Below, piece after piece: positions 41,325 to 49,953 of a DNA stretch of 64,000 bases (positions within the stretch are counted from its first letter, which is position 1; every line of letters starts with the position of its first letter). Both the position numbers and the translations under genes were made by a program. A model generated the notes under the pieces. That model made no database searches. It saw only the letters and a program-made list of their open reading frames with translations, and had not been told where the DNA came from. The DNA is from Oscillospiraceae bacterium (GTDB taxonomy: Bacteria; Bacillota; Clostridia; Oscillospirales; Ruminococcaceae): assembly GCA_021199855.1 (NCBI GenBank), contig JAJQHD010000038.1, positions 1 to 64,000 on the forward strand, written 5' to 3'.

Positions 41325-43178
41325 ATGAAGATTTACAATCGATTTGTGGCGTTGCTTACGGCTTTTGTCCTGACTGTTACAATGTTTTCAGGATGTGCAA
41401 ACACAGCAAGTAACGACACTGTTACAGAGCCGTCAACCGTTACATCTGACGCTGAAGTCATTGAAGAGGTTACTGAGGCGACAACTACCGAAGAGGTTAC
41501 AACTACAACGGAAGCTACTACTGCTGAAGTGACAACGACAACTGAGGCTACAACTGCGCCTGCCACTACTGCAACCACTGCAACAGTTGCTACAACAGAG
41601 GAGACTACTGCGGCATACACTGTTGAAAATATGAGTGCCGTGATGTATGCAAAAGCGTCTGTAAATGTCCGTTCCGGTCCATCAACCAGCTATGACAGAA
41701 TCGGTCATCTTGATGAAGGCGAAGAAGTAACAGTCACCGGGCAGGCATCAACCGGCTGGTATGGTATCAGCTTTGAAGGCGGAGAAGGCTTTGTCAGCAA
41801 CAACTATCTCGTGAGCGAGAAACCCGCTACCACCACTGCTACAACTACCACAACTACCACAGCGGCAACTACATCCGCCACAACTGCGACAACCACTGCG
41901 GCGACAACTGCAACTACTTCAAGTGACGATATTCGCGATGATGCACTTTATACACCAAATTACACCAATACAACATCTTCCAGCACCGTTACAATATCTG
42001 CAGGCACGGAATATCAGACGATCATCGGGTTTGGAGGCATGAATTATCCGTCGTGGAATGCCGCAGGTGATCTTACAGCATCAGAACGTGAAACAGTTTT
42101 CGGAAATGATGAAGATGAACTTGGATTTACAATTCTGAGAATTCACATAGATCCCGTCCAGAGCAACTGGTCAAAAGAGGTTGCTACTGCAAAAGCGGCG
42201 TACGATAGCGGTGCACTGGTCGTTGCCTCTGTATGGAATGCTCCCAGCAGTATGACAGAGACTTATACAAATTCGTCTGGTAAGGAAGCGACCAGAGTCA
42301 AGAGCTCTTCATATGCTGATTTTGCAGAATACCTGAATGACTTTGTTGAATATATGGAAGGCAAGGGAATTGAAATATATGCACTGTCTTTCTCTAATGA
42401 ACCCGATTTAGTTAATTCGGGATGGCTTGAATGGACTACAGATGAAATAATCGATTTCATTGTAAACTATTCTGACGCAATTGATTGCAAATTGATGACC
42501 CCTGAAGCATTCCAATACAATAAGACTTTTTACGATGCTATTCTCAACAATTCTGCAGCTTTAAGAAGAATTGATATATTTGCAACCCACCTTTACGGAA
42601 CGGCACTGTCAAATTACAAATATTCACTCTTTGAGAGCAAAGGAACCGGTAAAGAACTTTGGATGACAGAGATAATTGAGCCTTCCGGAAGTAATGGTAA
42701 CCAGTATGATGCAAACGATTGGGAATATGCAATTGGAGTAGCTGAGAGCGTACATAATTCGCTTGTAAAGGGCAATTTCCAGGCATATCTTTGGTGGTAT
42801 ATAAAGAGATACTATGGACCGCTAGGTGAGGATGGTGAGATTACAAAGCGTGGCTACTGCATGGCTCAGTATTCAAAGTTTGTGCGTCCGGGATATGTGA
42901 GAGTGGCGGCTACGGAGATGCCGGCTACTGGAGTCAGCATATCAGCATATAAGGACGATGGAAAGCTAGTTATTGTTGCCATCAATAATTCGGGAAAGAA
43001 TTATGCGCAGACGTTCAATATAAATGGTCTGGATTTTGATATAGGGTATATTGAGGCATACACGACGGATGAAAAGGTCAGCCTTGAAAGAACTGGAAAT
43101 ATATCTTATGACGGCAACAGCTTTGGATATGTTCTGAGCAAATACAGTGTAACTACATTTGTTATTTCCGAATACTGA
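41325..43178 (+). CDS. GH30 lipoprotein with SH3b domain (probable glucuronoxylanase)
   Basis: A surface endo-xylanase candidate of the GH30_8 type. The start at 41325 follows AAAGGA. The 617-residue product has a lipobox (FSGC, Cys about 24), a Thr-rich linker, an SH3b domain (about 105-165: ASVNVRSGPSTSYDRIGHLDEG), a second Thr-rich linker, and the GH30 barrel plus side beta-domain from about 225. The acid/base Glu is in SFSNEPD, the nucleophile Glu in WMTEIIEP. The Arg of WWYIKRYYG fits the residue that binds the glucuronic acid side chain in known glucuronoxylanases, so I infer that activity. SH3b may hold the enzyme to the wall. It leads a three-gene tandem. Confidence 0.9.
   Translation: MKIYNRFVALLTAFVLTVTMFSGCANTASNDTVTEPSTVTSDAEVIEEVTEATTTEEVTTTTEATTAEVTTTTEATTAPATTATTATVATTEETTAAYTVENMSAVMYAKASVNVRSGPSTSYDRIGHLDEGEEVTVTGQASTGWYGISFEGGEGFVSNNYLVSEKPATTTATTTTTTTAATTSATTATTTAATTATTSSDDIRDDALYTPNYTNTTSSSTVTISAGTEYQTIIGFGGMNYPSWNAAGDLTASERETVFGNDEDELGFTILRIHIDPVQSNWSKEVATAKAAYDSGALVVASVWNAPSSMTETYTNSSGKEATRVKSSSYADFAEYLNDFVEYMEGKGIEIYALSFSNEPDLVNSGWLEWTTDEIIDFIVNYSDAIDCKLMTPEAFQYNKTFYDAILNNSAALRRIDIFATHLYGTALSNYKYSLFESKGTGKELWMTEIIEPSGSNGNQYDANDWEYAIGVAESVHNSLVKGNFQAYLWWYIKRYYGPLGEDGEITKRGYCMAQYSKFVRPGYVRVAATEMPATGVSISAYKDDGKLVIVAINNSGKNYAQTFNINGLDFDIGYIEAYTTDEKVSLERTGNISYDGNSFGYVLSKYSVTTFVISEY
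42741..42898 (+). repeat. Direct repeat block, copy 1 (GH30 paralogues)
   Basis: This stretch is nearly the same as 44041-44198, at an offset of exactly 1300 bases. It includes identical runs of 23 bases (from 42801) and 29 bases (from 42855). It reflects recent duplication or gene conversion between the first two GH30 genes and could support recombination that deletes one copy. Confidence 0.75.
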
Positions 43179-43194
43179 TCTATAGGAGTTGATT

Positions 43195-44475
43195 ATGGCT
43201 AATTTTCTAAAGAGAGCGTTGTGCATAGTGCTTGCTTTTCTGATGCTACTCTCGATGGTCTCCTGTACAAGCACGGAGAAATCTGAAACAGTAGAGATAG
43301 TTGCGAGCACCGAATATCAGACAATAATCGGCTTTGGCGGTATGAACTTTCCATCGTGGAATGCCGCAGGTGATCTCACAGAATCAGAACGAGAAACTGT
43401 ATTCGGAAATGATGAGGACGATCTAGGCTTTACGATTCTGCGAATACATATCGACCCTGTCCGGGAAAACTGGTCAGAGGAGGTCGAAACAGCAAAGGCA
43501 GCTTATGACAGTGGCGCACTTGTTATTGCCTCTGTCTGGAGTGCACCTGACAGTATGTTGGAAACCTTCGAGAAATCGGGAGATTCGGATGCTTTGAGAG
43601 TCAAACATTCGTCGTATGCGGAATACGCAGAGTATATCAACGACTTTGTTCAGTATATGTCAGAGCAAGGAATTGAAATCTATGCGGTATCATTCCAGAA
43701 TGAGCCTGATTATGCCTACGATTGGGTCTGGTGGACGACGGACGAGATTATCGATTTTATCGTGAATTATTCCGATGCTATTGACTGCAAGTTGATGACT
43801 CCGGAATCGTTCCAGTATAAGAAAGAAATGTACTATGCAATTCTCAAAGATTCTGAGGCATTGAGCAGGATTGATATTTTCGGAACTCATCTCTATGGAA
43901 CTTCGCTGTCCGACTACAGCTTCTCTCTGTTCGAACTTAAGAGCACTGGTCAAGAACTCTGGATGACTGAGCTTATCGAGCCTACAGCAAGTGATGGCAG
44001 TCAGTACGATGCAAACGACTGGGAACATGCGATCGGAGTTGCTGAGAGTGTACATAATGCACTTGCAAAGGGCAATTTCCAGACATATCTCTGGTGGTAC
44101 ATAAAGAGATACTATGGACCGCTTGGCGAAGATGGCGAGATTACAAAGCGTGGATACTGCATGGCTCAGTATTCAAAGTTTGTCCGTCCGGGCTATGTCA
44201 GAGTAGAGGCTACAGAAGAGCCTGCCGAGGGCGTGAGCGTTTCGGCATATAAGGACGATGGGAAGCTTGTAATAGTTGTCATCAATAACTCAGGCGAGAA
44301 ATATAGGCAGAAGTTTAATCTCAACGATTTAGACTTTGAAATAAGTTCAATTGAGGCATATACAACAGATGAGAATGTAAGCCTTGAGAAAACAGAGAAC
44401 ATTTCACACAGCGGTAATAGCTTTAAGTATTCTCTCGGAGCTTACAGCGTAACAACATTTGTGATTTCTGAATAA
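43195..44475 (+). CDS. GH30 lipoprotein, second copy
   Basis: The 426-residue product has a lipoprotein signal (lipobox MVSC, Cys about 24) and goes almost directly into the GH30 catalytic domain: YQTIIGFGGMNFPSWNAAGD, acid/base SFQNEPDYAYD, nucleophile WMTELIEP, WWYIKRYYGPLGEDG. It lacks the SH3b and Thr-rich linkers of the first copy. The start at 43195 follows TAGGAG; an in-frame ATG at 43189 is less well placed. The enzyme is closer to the first copy than to the third. Confidence 0.92.
   Translation: MANFLKRALCIVLAFLMLLSMVSCTSTEKSETVEIVASTEYQTIIGFGGMNFPSWNAAGDLTESERETVFGNDEDDLGFTILRIHIDPVRENWSEEVETAKAAYDSGALVIASVWSAPDSMLETFEKSGDSDALRVKHSSYAEYAEYINDFVQYMSEQGIEIYAVSFQNEPDYAYDWVWWTTDEIIDFIVNYSDAIDCKLMTPESFQYKKEMYYAILKDSEALSRIDIFGTHLYGTSLSDYSFSLFELKSTGQELWMTELIEPTASDGSQYDANDWEHAIGVAESVHNALAKGNFQTYLWWYIKRYYGPLGEDGEITKRGYCMAQYSKFVRPGYVRVEATEEPAEGVSVSAYKDDGKLVIVVINNSGEKYRQKFNLNDLDFEISSIEAYTTDENVSLEKTENISHSGNSFKYSLGAYSVTTFVISE
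44041..44198 (+). repeat. Direct repeat block, copy 2 (GH30 paralogues)
   Basis: The partner of 42741-42898, in the same reading frame of the second GH30 gene. Confidence 0.75.
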
Positions 44476-44498
44476 CGACTTATAATGGAGGATGACTA

Positions 44499-45830
44499 AT
44501 GGTACAAATTCTTAAAAAGACACTTTGTCTGGTACTTGCAGTACTTATGCTTCTGCCACTTGTTTCTTGTGGAAGCACTGCGGAAGAAGAGGTTACAAAG
44601 ATTCGGGATGATGAACTCTTTACTCCTGATTATACCGACACTGTTGAATCGGAAGTAATTGAGATTTCTGCAAGCACGGAATATCAGACGATAATCGGCT
44701 TTGGAGGCACTAACTTTCCTGTTTGGGTCGGAGACCTGACAGAGGAACAGCGCCAGACTGTCTTTGGCAACGGTGATGATGAACTTGGATTCACAATCCT
44801 GAGACTTCATATTGACCCTGATAGTGAAAAATGGGCTGACGACCTTGAGACTGCAAAGGTGGCTCAGGATGCCGGTGCTATCATCATGGCTTCTCCGTGG
44901 ACTGCACCAGATGATATGATGGAAACATACGAAAAAGCAGGCGAAGACAGCCCACTGCGTATCAAGCATGACAAATATGCGGAATATGCTGAGTATCTCA
45001 ACGACTATGTCACATATATGGCAGAGAACGGCATAGAGATTTATGCCATCTCCTTCCAGAACGAGCCTGACTTGTCCAACTCTGGCTGGGTTTCCTGGAC
45101 AACGGAAGAGATTATGGACTTCATCCTTAACTATTCTGACGTTATTGAATGCAAGCTTATGACTCCCGAGTCGTTTAACTACGATAAAGAATATTACGAC
45201 GAGATTCTCAATAACGAGGAAGCTCTTGAAAAGATAGACATCTTCGCAACCCACCTTTATGGCACCAAGGTATCCAATTTCAGCTACCCGCTCTTTGAGG
45301 AGCTTGGCGAAGGTAAGGAGCTCTGGGTAACTGAGATGATATATCCGAACTCAACATCAGTTGCAGACAAGTGGCCTGAGGCTCTTGAAACTGCAGAGCA
45401 TATTTCAGACGCTCTGACGGAGGGCAGCTTCCAGGCGTATGTCTGGTGGTACATCCGCAGATTCTATGCCGCTATTGACGAGGAAGGAGATATCACAAAG
45501 CGCGGCTACTGCATAGCTCAGTTCTCAAAATATGTTCGTCCGGGATATATAAGAATTGATGCTACAGAAGAGCCTGCAGAAGGCATAAGTGTTTCTGCAT
45601 TCAAAACGGATGGCGAGGTAGTGATAGTTGTAATCAATAATTCTGAGAACGACTATGAGCAACAGTTTAATCTCAATGATATGGAGTTTGATATTGGCTA
45701 TATCGAAGCCTATACTACAACCAAAACCCAGAGCCTTGCAAGAACCGGCAATATCTCATACAGCGAAAATACATTCGGATATGTCTTAGACTCCTACAGC
45801 ATAACGACGTTTGTAATATCAGAGAGTTAA
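44499..45830 (+). CDS. GH30 lipoprotein, third copy
   Basis: The 443-residue product has a lipobox (LVSCG, Cys about 25), a short acidic linker, and a GH30 domain: YQTIIGFGGTNFPVWVGDLTEEQ, acid/base SFQNEPDLSNSG, nucleophile WVTEMIYP, WWYIRRFYAAIDEEG. The catalytic and Arg positions are conserved, but loops differ from copies one and two (a gap after GDL, NSTSVADKWPEA instead of the Gly/Asn loop). This suggests another substrate preference. GGAGG precedes the start. Confidence 0.92.
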   Translation: MVQILKKTLCLVLAVLMLLPLVSCGSTAEEEVTKIRDDELFTPDYTDTVESEVIEISASTEYQTIIGFGGTNFPVWVGDLTEEQRQTVFGNGDDELGFTILRLHIDPDSEKWADDLETAKVAQDAGAIIMASPWTAPDDMMETYEKAGEDSPLRIKHDKYAEYAEYLNDYVTYMAENGIEIYAISFQNEPDLSNSGWVSWTTEEIMDFILNYSDVIECKLMTPESFNYDKEYYDEILNNEEALEKIDIFATHLYGTKVSNFSYPLFEELGEGKELWVTEMIYPNSTSVADKWPEALETAEHISDALTEGSFQAYVWWYIRRFYAAIDEEGDITKRGYCIAQFSKYVRPGYIRIDATEEPAEGISVSAFKTDGEVVIVVINNSENDYEQQFNLNDMEFDIGYIEAYTTTKTQSLARTGNISYSENTFGYVLDSYSITTFVISES

Positions 45831-45848
45831 AATTTTCAAGAATAATGA

Positions 45849-45877
45849 TTGACCTTCCGCTCTAAATGTGCTATTAT
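45849..45877 (+). promoter_or_regulatory. Promoter of galE
   Basis: TTGACC (45849-45854) and TATTAT (45872-45877) are 17 bases apart. Confidence 0.72.
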
Positions 45878-45912
45878 ATAGGTATAATTACGAGTAGGGA
45901 GGTCTTTTTTGC

Positions 45913-46941
45913 ATGTCTATTTTAGTATCAGGAGGAGCCGGATATATCGGTTCGCACACCGTATTGACATTACTTGAAAAGGGCTATGATGTTGTTGTAT
46001 TCGATAATCTTGTAAATTCAAGTGAGGAGTCTTTAAAGAGGGTAGAAAAGATAACCGGCAAGTCGGTAAAATTCTATAAGGCGGATATGCTAGACCGCTC
46101 AGCTATGGATAAAATTATGGATGAGAATCCTGATATCACGGCTCTCATTCACTTTGCCGGTCTAAAGGCGGTAGGAGAGTCCGTTCAGAAGCCGCTGGAA
46201 TACTATAAGAACAATATTGGAGGTACCCTTACACTTCTTGAGTCGATGAAGGCTCACGGAGTCAAGAATATCATATTCAGTTCTTCTGCAACCGTATATG
46301 GTGCTCCTGAAAGAGTCCCGATAACTGAGGATTGCCCGAAAGGAACATGCACAAATCCTTACGGCTGGACAAAGAGCATGATTGAGCAGATTCTCACCGA
46401 TATTCACACTGCCGACAATGAGTGGAATGTAGTTTTGCTCAGATACTTCAACCCGATTGGTGCTCATCCATCAGGTCTTATCGGCGAAGACCCTCAAGGG
46501 ATCCCGAATAATCTCGTTCCATATATTGCACAGGTTGCTGTCGGAAGAAGAGAGCACCTCAACGTATGGGGCAATGACTATAAGACTCATGATGGTACCG
46601 GTGTCCGTGACTATATTCATGTTTGCGACCTTGCTGACGGGCATGTCAAGGCTCTTGAAAAGATAGATGAGTCGAAGAATGGCGGAGTCTATATCTATAA
46701 CCTCGGCACCGGAATCGGCTATTCGGTTCTGGATGTTGTAAAGGCTTACGAAAAGGCTTGTGGCAAGGAGATTCCTTACGTAATCGGTCCGAGACGCGCC
46801 GGAGACCTTGATGAGAACTATTCTGACCCGACTCTTGCTGAAAAAGAACTTCACTGGAAGGCTGTCTATGGCATCGACGATATGTGCCGTGATTCCTGGA
46901 ACTGGCAGAGCCATAATCCCTATGGTTATAACGGAGGCTGA
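45913..46941 (+). CDS. galE: UDP-glucose 4-epimerase
   Basis: Interconverts UDP-glucose and UDP-galactose for sugar use and cell-wall glycan synthesis. The 342-residue product has the NAD-binding [10 protein letters not shown] near residue 8 and the catalytic Ser-Tyr-Lys: SSSATVYG near 125 and the [10 protein letters not shown] near 150. The remainder reads [16 protein letters not shown] and [12 protein letters not shown]-like [13 protein letters not shown]. The start is close to GGGAGG. It has its own promoter inside the GH30 region. Confidence 0.95.
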   Translation: MSILVSGGAGYIGSHTVLTLLEKGYDVVVFDNLVNSSEESLKRVEKITGKSVKFYKADMLDRSAMDKIMDENPDITALIHFAGLKAVGESVQKPLEYYKNNIGGTLTLLESMKAHGVKNIIFSSSATVYGAPERVPITEDCPKGTCTNPYGWTKSMIEQILTDIHTADNEWNVVLLRYFNPIGAHPSGLIGEDPQGIPNNLVPYIAQVAVGRREHLNVWGNDYKTHDGTGVRDYIHVCDLADGHVKALEKIDESKNGGVYIYNLGTGIGYSVLDVVKAYEKACGKEIPYVIGPRRAGDLDENYSDPTLAEKELHWKAVYGIDDMCRDSWNWQSHNPYGYNGG

Positions 46942-46990
46942 TGAAGTCTTCGGAATAATAAATACTTGGAACAAATAGGTGAACATTATT

Positions 46991-48847
46991 ATGAAGAGAA
47001 CAAGCACCATACTGAAAGTACTTGGAGCACTGGTGTGTGCAGTATTGTTCGTAACGTCCCTTAGTGTCACCTCATTCGCCGCAACCGAATTCAGCTTCAC
47101 TGTTTTTTCTGGTGAGGAAGAAATTGAAGGATGGTATCCCTCATTCATAACGAGTTGGATTGACTCCGACTTGATGAGTGGGTTCATTGATGCCATCAGT
47201 CATTCAGGCGCGACTATTGAGGTTACTTACACAGGAACAGCCGATATCTCGCTTCTCTTGCAGAGCGGAGACTACGGTGGAGGGCAATACCCGTGGGCAA
47301 GTTATTCTTCCCACACTACCGCATCAAGTAACGGCAAAAAAGTAGCGTCATTTTCAGCTGAGAAACTGATAAGTGCCTACACAGCAAAGACTCATCCGGA
47401 AACCGGAGAAGCATTAAGCCTTGACAACCTGATGAATTTCGGAATAGGTGGAGAAGGTAACACGATCTATTCCGTTGTTGTCAAGTGGAAGGTGAGTGGA
47501 AGCCCGTCGATAACCTTTGATATCGACACAACCTACCAGACAATTGAAGGCTGGGGAGCGTCATACACGTGGTATTCTGACTGGTTTGTCCGCAATATCC
47601 ATTCAGAAGAAGTCTACGACTGGATTTTTGAAGACTGCGAATTCAATATTCTCAGATTCAGAGATTTGAATCACGTCGGAGACGAGTATCAGGACGCACT
47701 CGACGGCTACGAAACCTATAAAGCGTTTTATGAAGCCGCAATCGAGCGTGGAATCGACCCGATAGTAATGGTTACAAGCTGGGGAGAGTATGACAGAGAC
47801 CTCGATTTCGTCGAATTCGTCAAGGAAGACGACAACGGCTATTCCTATTACACACTCGCAAAGGACAAGAATGGCGAGTATATGTACGACGAGCTGGCTC
47901 AGTTCTGTGTAGAGTCGGTTCAGCTTTTTCTGGATGCGGGAATTCCTGCTGATTACTTCTCAATCTCAAACGAGACTGAGCTTCAGGGAAAACAACAGGA
48001 TGAGCAGGGAAACGCCAGAGAAAATGCAGGTTTCTATCTGGGAGCGGTTGAGGACGAATATCACTGTGCATACTGGAAAGCTCACATAGCGGTTTATGAA
48101 GCGTTCCAGGAAGCATTCGGAGATGATGCACCTGAAATCATGGGTGCTGAAGTTATGGCAGATACTGCCAGCCTCATGGAGGATTATCTCGATCCATTGA
48201 TTGAGGAGGCATCTGACAGCTTCACGACCATCGCTCACCACCTCTATGGCAGTGTCAATACAAAGCTTAGCTTTTCTGCTGTAAGAGAAGCATTCCCTGA
48301 TTATACCATCTGGCAGACAGAGTGGTATAATAATGATCTGCTAGGACACGCTGATACAATCATCAACGAGCTCAACTACGAAAATGTCAATGCATATCTT
48401 TACTGGAATGGCGTCTGGGTTGAGGATGATGGAAATTGCCTGATTCAGGTGAACGGCTGGAGTTCAAATTCCGATGTTGTCAGACGCGGAAATCACTATG
48501 TGATGATGCACTTCTCGAAGTTCATCAAAGCTGGTTATACCAGAGTTGACACCACCCTTAATGCGGCATATTCCAATGCTACTGCATTTGTATCGCCTGA
48601 GGGAAACAAACTTGTCCTTGTCCTCGTGAACAGTTCCGATAATGACGAAAAGCTCAGCCTGAAGCTTGGCGATTACAAGATTAAGTCGGGAAAAATCTAT
48701 CGGTCGACTATAAATACCGACAACGAGGAGGAAGAAACCGAGCTTAACGAATACATGCAGTACCTGGGTTCTCTGAAGTACTACAGTATCGAGTCTCCGG
48801 CTAATTCTATCACGACGCTTGTCATGAATATTTATCCTGCCGAGTAA
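46991..48847 (+). CDS. Divergent GH30-like secreted glycosidase with N-terminal module
   Basis: The product of 618 residues has a Sec signal peptide (about 1-30, ending SFAA), not a lipobox. An N-terminal beta-sandwich-like module follows (about 32-180), with VFSGEEEIEGWYPSF and ISLLLQSGDYGGGQYPW. A clan-A barrel begins at TYQTIEGWGASYTW. The acid/base Glu is probably in SISNETELQG, the nucleophile in IWQTEWYNN, and a C-terminal beta-domain ends it. The layout is GH30-like but distinct from the three upstream genes. The substrate is not clear. The start at 46991 follows AGGTG. Confidence 0.82.
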   Translation: MKRTSTILKVLGALVCAVLFVTSLSVTSFAATEFSFTVFSGEEEIEGWYPSFITSWIDSDLMSGFIDAISHSGATIEVTYTGTADISLLLQSGDYGGGQYPWASYSSHTTASSNGKKVASFSAEKLISAYTAKTHPETGEALSLDNLMNFGIGGEGNTIYSVVVKWKVSGSPSITFDIDTTYQTIEGWGASYTWYSDWFVRNIHSEEVYDWIFEDCEFNILRFRDLNHVGDEYQDALDGYETYKAFYEAAIERGIDPIVMVTSWGEYDRDLDFVEFVKEDDNGYSYYTLAKDKNGEYMYDELAQFCVESVQLFLDAGIPADYFSISNETELQGKQQDEQGNARENAGFYLGAVEDEYHCAYWKAHIAVYEAFQEAFGDDAPEIMGAEVMADTASLMEDYLDPLIEEASDSFTTIAHHLYGSVNTKLSFSAVREAFPDYTIWQTEWYNNDLLGHADTIINELNYENVNAYLYWNGVWVEDDGNCLIQVNGWSSNSDVVRRGNHYVMMHFSKFIKAGYTRVDTTLNAAYSNATAFVSPEGNKLVLVLVNSSDNDEKLSLKLGDYKIKSGKIYRSTINTDNEEEETELNEYMQYLGSLKYYSIESPANSITTLVMNIYPAE

Positions 48848-48917
48848 GTTTTTCAGGAATTTTGTGATGCATTTGGCTGAATAATGTCGAATAAGTTCAC
48901 AGAAAAGTTACATTTGG

Positions 48918-48945
48918 TATGCAATATTTTTGCAATTTTTGCATA
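48918..48945. promoter_or_regulatory. Inverted repeat upstream of the NPTTG gene
   Basis: TATGCAA (48918-48924) and TTGCATA (48939-48945) face each other around TTGCAA-containing sequence, in the 220-base gap before the NPTTG gene. A regulator site is possible. I see no gene in this gap. Confidence 0.3.
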
Positions 48946-48987
48946 ACGCCGATTTTGGGACTTTTTGATTCAAAAAGATTGTATAAA

Positions 48988-49016
48988 TTGGCAATAGTAA
49001 ATCTCGCAAGAATAAT
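48988..49016 (+). promoter_or_regulatory. Promoter of the NPTTG miniprotein
   Basis: TTGGCA (48988-48993) and AATAAT (49011-49016) are 17 bases apart; a TATAAT two bases further on (49018-49023) is an alternative -10. Confidence 0.5.
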
Positions 49017-49067
49017 GTATAATATAACTACTAAGCGGTTTGCTTAACAAAAAGGAGGTTTTTCTTT

Positions 49068-49301
49068 ATGAAAAAAATTGTTGCACTTCTTCTCTCCCTC
49101 GTTATGGTTCTTTCCATGATGTCTGTTGTTGCTTTTGCTGAAGACACTGACACCGATACTGAGCCTGATGAGACCGTCAATGTAGGCGATGATGCTGGGG
49201 AGACTGAGACCACCGATTCCAACCCGACCACAGGTATCGCACTTTGCGTTCTTCCTATGGTAGTTGCTGCTGCTGGTGTAGTTGCTTCCAAGAAGCACTA
49301 A
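49068..49301 (+). CDS. Secreted miniprotein with NPTTG-type C-terminal sorting signal
   Basis: The 77-residue product has a signal peptide (about 1-23, VVAFAE), about 24 very acidic and Thr-rich residues (DTDTDTEPDETVN, DDAGETETT), and the C-terminal NPTTG, a hydrophobic helix (IALCVLPMVVAAAGVV) and KKH tail. NPxTG followed by such a helix is the form of class-B or related sortase substrates in Ruminococcus-like clostridia. The mature protein would be about 25 residues fixed to the wall. AAAGGAGG precedes the start. No sortase gene lies in the window. It has a strong terminator and may be abundant. Confidence 0.8.
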   Translation: MKKIVALLLSLVMVLSMMSVVAFAEDTDTDTEPDETVNVGDDAGETETTDSNPTTGIALCVLPMVVAAAGVVASKKH

Positions 49302-49323
49302 TCTTCACCTGAGAAGTTTGTAA

Positions 49324-49353
49324 CGAAAGCGCCCCGTTTGTCGGGGCGTTTTC
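49324..49353 (+). terminator. Intrinsic terminator after the NPTTG gene
   Basis: CGCCCCG (49330-49336) and CGGGGCG (49342-49348) form a strong 7-bp stem with flanking GAAA and TTTTC, followed by T-rich sequence. Confidence 0.87.
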
Positions 49354-49407
49354 TTGTCATAAAGCAAATTTTTGTGACCTGAGATATCTTAAATTGAAGG
49401 TAACGAC

Positions 49408-49436
49408 TTGTATTTTACAAGGGATTGTGGTATAAT
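49408..49436 (+). promoter_or_regulatory. Promoter of the ylbF-mutS-mutL operon
   Basis: TTGTAT (49408-49413) and TATAAT (49431-49436) are 17 bases apart, with TGG before the -10 (extended type). Confidence 0.7.
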
Positions 49437-49508
49437 AACGTGGTGCAATCTAGTAGTTGCGCTTTCTGATTTTAATTTTATACGATAACGATATAAGAGG
49501 AATTTACG

Positions 49509-49913
49509 ATGGATGTTATTCAGTTGACTAGAGAACTCGGAAAAGCCATACAGGCTGATGAGAGATATTCAAACTATATAAGAGCTCGTGTTGCAAATGA
49601 CAACGACACCGAGCTTCAGAGTCTGATAGAGCAGTTCAATCACGGAAGAGTTATTCTCAATAACGAGGTTTCAAAAGCTGAACGTGATGAAAATAAAATT
49701 GAAGAGCTCAAAACGAGTGTAGGAGAACTTTACTCCAGAATTATGAAAAATGAGCACATGTCCGCCTACAATGACGCCAAAAATGAGATGGATGAGCTCT
49801 TAAGACGGATTACAACAATAATCAGCATGTCTGCAAACGGTGAGGATCCCGAAACCTGCGACATGAATCATAGTTGTACAGGAAATTGCTCCTCCTGCGG
49901 CGGTTGCCATTGA
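49509..49913 (+). CDS. YlbF/YmcA family protein with Cys-rich tail
   Basis: The 134-residue product is mostly helical, with the YlbF core: VIQLTRELGKAIQADERYSNY, then LQSLIEQFNHGRVILNNEVSK, and EELYSRIM-like helix near 75. The tail CDMNHSCTGNCSSCGGCH holds five Cys and one His end. In Bacillus, YlbF, YmcA and YaaT form an Fe-S complex that affects biofilm, competence and sporulation via Spo0A phosphorelay and RNase Y. This tail could bind Fe-S. Whether the gene belongs with mutS by function or only by place is unknown. Confidence 0.82.
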   Translation: MDVIQLTRELGKAIQADERYSNYIRARVANDNDTELQSLIEQFNHGRVILNNEVSKAERDENKIEELKTSVGELYSRIMKNEHMSAYNDAKNEMDELLRRITTIISMSANGEDPETCDMNHSCTGNCSSCGGCH

Positions 49914-49953
49914 TTGAAACTTAATTACCACTGATAAGAAAGGATGAATAAGT

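Noticed and set aside
41333-41620. Val-rich minus-strand frame over the GH30 linker
   Set aside because: Same shadow effect from Thr-rich codons.
44496-45254. 252-residue minus-strand frame over the third GH30 gene
   Set aside because: Antisense shadow of a conserved enzyme.
46471-47196. 241-residue minus-strand frame over galE and the next gene
   Set aside because: Antisense to two well-supported genes; composition not protein-like.
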